A stretch of DNA of 7,164 nucleotides from Phyllobacteriaceae bacterium UBA1059 (lineage in GTDB: Bacteria; Pseudomonadota; Alphaproteobacteria; Rhizobiales; Rhizobiaceae). Shown here piece after piece: positions 5,902 to 7,164 of the stretch; within the stretch, counting starts at the first letter, position 1, and the number at the start of each line of letters is the position of its first letter. Location: NCBI GenBank assembly GCA_002316345.1, contig DCDI01000219.1, forward strand, positions 1 through 7,164, written 5' to 3'. The translations under genes were made by a program, and so were the position numbers. The notes beneath the pieces are model-generated. The model saw nothing but the letters and a program-made list of their open reading frames with translations. It was not told the origin of the DNA and ran no database searches.

Positions 5902-6222
5902 TCAGCGCGGAGCGGCGATGATGACGGCCGCTCCCACCAGGCAGATCGCAGCACCCGCCAGATCGAAACGATCGGGTCGAAAGCCTTCCGCCAGCCACAA
6001 CCAGACTAACGACGCCACGATATAGATGCCGCCATACGCGGCATAGGTACGTCCTGCAGCCGGGCTGTCCACCAGCGCAAGCAGCAACGCAAGGGCGATT
6101 AGCGACCCCAGTCCGGGAATGAGCCAAAGCGCGGATTGGCCGAGCCGCCACCACGCAAAGAAGGCAAAGCAGCCCGCGATTTCGGCTGCAGCCGCCAGGC
6201 CATAAAGCACGATCGTCGGCAT
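5902..6222 (-). CDS. ynfA: YnfA family (UPF0060) small inner-membrane protein
   Basis: This 106-residue protein is almost wholly membrane-embedded, with four helices at about 4-24, 32-51, 60-79 and 86-104. The family signature is clear: Glu14 in AEIAGCFAFFAWWRL (12-26), GRTYAAYGGIYI (57-68) and the LAEGFRPDRFDLAGA hinge before helix 4. YnfA proteins resemble small multidrug resistance transporters in size and topology, and efflux has been reported for enterobacterial members; the substrate here is unknown. The ATG at 6222 is supported by AAGGA at 6230-6234 with 7-base spacing. The gene converges on gpt and has no same-strand neighbour in close contact, so it is probably transcribed alone from the 162-base gap to its right. 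Confidence 0.93.
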   Translation of the reverse strand: MPTIVLYGLAAAAEIAGCFAFFAWWRLGQSALWLIPGLGSLIALALLLALVDSPAAGRTYAAYGGIYIVASLVWLWLAEGFRPDRFDLAGAAICLVGAAVIIAAPR

Positions 6223-6384
6223 TCAGCTTTCCTTCTTTATTCGCGCCAGCCACGCGCAAGCCCGGCGACCCCATCCTGGTTGTCGCCCACGTTTATGCAG
6301 CGTGGTTGTTGAAAGGCCAGATTCGCCGGGCATATCCAAGACAAAGGTCGACGCTGGGCGCGCGATCAAATCGGGATTCAAGCG

Positions 6385-6864
6385 ATGCGGACAAGCAAGG
6401 CGGGGCGATATTTGATTATGCACTTGCAGCGCCTTGTCGGGTTCCGGTCACACCGGCTCCAGGTTGCTGCCTTGCCCTGGCGTCGTTCCGGCGGTGACAT
6501 CGAAGTCTTGCTGATCACCAGCCGCGGTTCGGGCCGCTGGATCCTGCCGAAGGGCTGGCCCGAAGGCGGTGAAGCGCTGTTCGATGCCGCTGCGCGCGAA
6601 GCGGGCGAAGAAGCCGGGATCGCAGGCACTGTCTCACCACAGACGCTCGGCTCCTTCCACTACGAGAAGCGCTCCGCCTCCGCCTCCTACGAAGTTCAAG
6701 TCTACCCGCTTGAAGTGCAGTCCGTCGCCAAGACCTGGCGCGAGCGTGGCCAGCGGCAACGCCGCTGGATGACGCTGGCGGAAGCCGCCGACAAAGTTCG
6801 CGAACCCGAACTCGCCGCGATGATCCGCACCTTTTCACCGACGGGCGAGCGGAAAGCAGCCTGA
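6385..6864 (+). CDS. Nudix hydrolase
   Basis: This protein of up to 159 residues carries an exact Nudix box, GX5EX7REUXEEXGU, from Gly57 to Ile79 (GWPEGGE, seven residues, REAGEEAGI). Its acidic residues bind the metal that cleaves a nucleoside or inositol diphosphate linked to another group. The preceding VLLITSRGSGRWILPKG (41-57) is common in the short rhizobial Nudix proteins that resemble diphosphoinositol polyphosphate phosphohydrolases, but the substrate cannot be assigned. Two ATGs are possible: 6385 and 6418 (shortening the protein by 11 residues); both have weak ribosome-binding sequences (GGGA at 6373-6376, GGGG at 6402-6405), so the start is uncertain. The stop is only 4 bases from the stop of a convergent frame entering from the right edge. 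Confidence 0.92.
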   Translation: MRTSKAGRYLIMHLQRLVGFRSHRLQVAALPWRRSGGDIEVLLITSRGSGRWILPKGWPEGGEALFDAAAREAGEEAGIAGTVSPQTLGSFHYEKRSASASYEVQVYPLEVQSVAKTWRERGQRQRRWMTLAEAADKVREPELAAMIRTFSPTGERKAA

Positions 6865-6868
6865 TCGT

Positions 6869-7164
6869 TCAAGGTAGAACTGGCTGCACAGCGGGTCCAA
6901 GTGCCGCCCAGTTTACACCCGGATCGTTGCTGCACATCAGCAGGCTTTGATCGCGCACGTTGGTGCGTTGGCAAAAGCCGTTGGCAACCGCATCTTGCGC
7001 GATTTTAGGCTGTGGGAACTGACCCGCATCGGCCAAAGACACAAGCAAGCGACCAGGGGTTAGGGGCTGCGGCTGATGGTGAAGCACCGTCTCGCAAGTG
7101 CTGTTTGATCGCGCGAGATAGCCGGTGTTGATCGTGGCGCCCATCTCACCCGCAAGCAGTTGTA
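6869..7164 (-). CDS. Unidentified protein, C-terminal part (partial)
   Basis: An open minus-strand frame runs from the right edge to a TGA at 6869-6871, giving about 98 visible residues. An in-frame ATG occurs at 7144, but the frame stays open beyond it (QLLAGEMGATIN) and no ribosome-binding sequence is properly spaced, so the gene more likely begins outside the window. The visible part is hydrophilic and rich in Gln, Pro, Asn and Leu. It has three cysteines (STCETV, GFCQRT, LLMCSN) and no membrane helix. The cysteines and the NDPGVNWAALGP ending might suit an exported or enzyme C-terminus, but I do not recognise the family. Third codon positions favour G/C less strongly than in wrbA or gpt, so it is less secure than its neighbours. 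The tight convergence with the Nudix gene supports a real gene. Confidence 0.5.
   Translation of the reverse strand, partial: QLLAGEMGATINTGYLARSNSTCETVLHHQPQPLTPGRLLVSLADAGQFPQPKIAQDAVANGFCQRTNVRDQSLLMCSNDPGVNWAALGPAVQPVLP

Noticed and set aside
5358..6274. Minus-strand open frames antisense to gpt and out of frame with ynfA
   Set aside because: gpt and YnfA explain both strands here; the alternative translations are compositionally biased and motif-free.
6264..6305. Short inverted repeats (GGCGAC/GTCGCC and CCACG/CGTGG) between ynfA and the Nudix gene
   Set aside because: Arms of 5-6 bases are expected by chance in GC-rich DNA, the two overlap and compete, and neither has a clear relation to a start codon.
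6223..6423. 66-codon minus-strand frame upstream of ynfA
   Set aside because: No motif or ribosome-binding site, it overlaps the Nudix start, and it occupies the probable ynfA promoter region.

Overview
The window is a compact, GC-rich chromosomal stretch typical of an alphaproteobacterium, most likely of the order Rhizobiales and perhaps Rhizobiaceae. Three things point there: gene content (hmuS-hmuT-hmuU heme uptake order, a stand-alone COG1058/CinA-like protein followed by gpt, a short Nudix hydrolase), the GC-rich codon usage, and a TGA-N9-TCA iron-responsive (IRO) box of the RirA type upstream of hmuS. The genus cannot be fixed from the sequence alone. No gap between genes exceeds about 200 bases, and there is no insertion sequence, phage gene or CRISPR array.

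Left part (1-2048, minus strand): the start of a heme uptake operon, hmuS (cytoplasmic heme-handling protein), hmuT (periplasmic heme-binding protein) and the first codons of hmuU (ABC permease), which runs off the left edge. The genes are tightly packed (7-base gap, then a 4-base ATGA overlap). The IRO box lies 58 bases upstream of the hmuS start.

Middle part (2050-4407): divergent from hmuS is a small gamma-glutamylcyclotransferase-like (AIG2-like) gene with a hairpin in its leader. It converges on a tRNA-Leu(UAA) gene. That tRNA lies 12 bases behind a membrane-anchored alpha/beta hydrolase gene on the same strand. Further right, also on minus, is wrbA (NAD(P)H:quinone oxidoreductase), followed by a probable intrinsic terminator.

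Right part (4585-7164): divergent from wrbA are a stand-alone CinA N-terminal-type/molybdopterin-binding-fold protein and gpt (xanthine/guanine phosphoribosyltransferase), a likely two-gene unit. gpt converges (7-base gap) on a ynfA-type small membrane protein. After a 162-base gap comes a Nudix hydrolase, which converges (4-base gap) on the 3' end of an unrecognised gene entering from the right edge.

How the genes fit together: the heme genes form one iron-controlled system. The others are mostly nucleotide, redox and maintenance genes without an obvious common pathway. I found no convincing evidence of a new multi-gene system. The points most worth a second look are the regulatory region around 2034-2150, the hydrolase-tRNA junction, the palindrome upstream of wrbA and the unidentified partial gene at the right edge.
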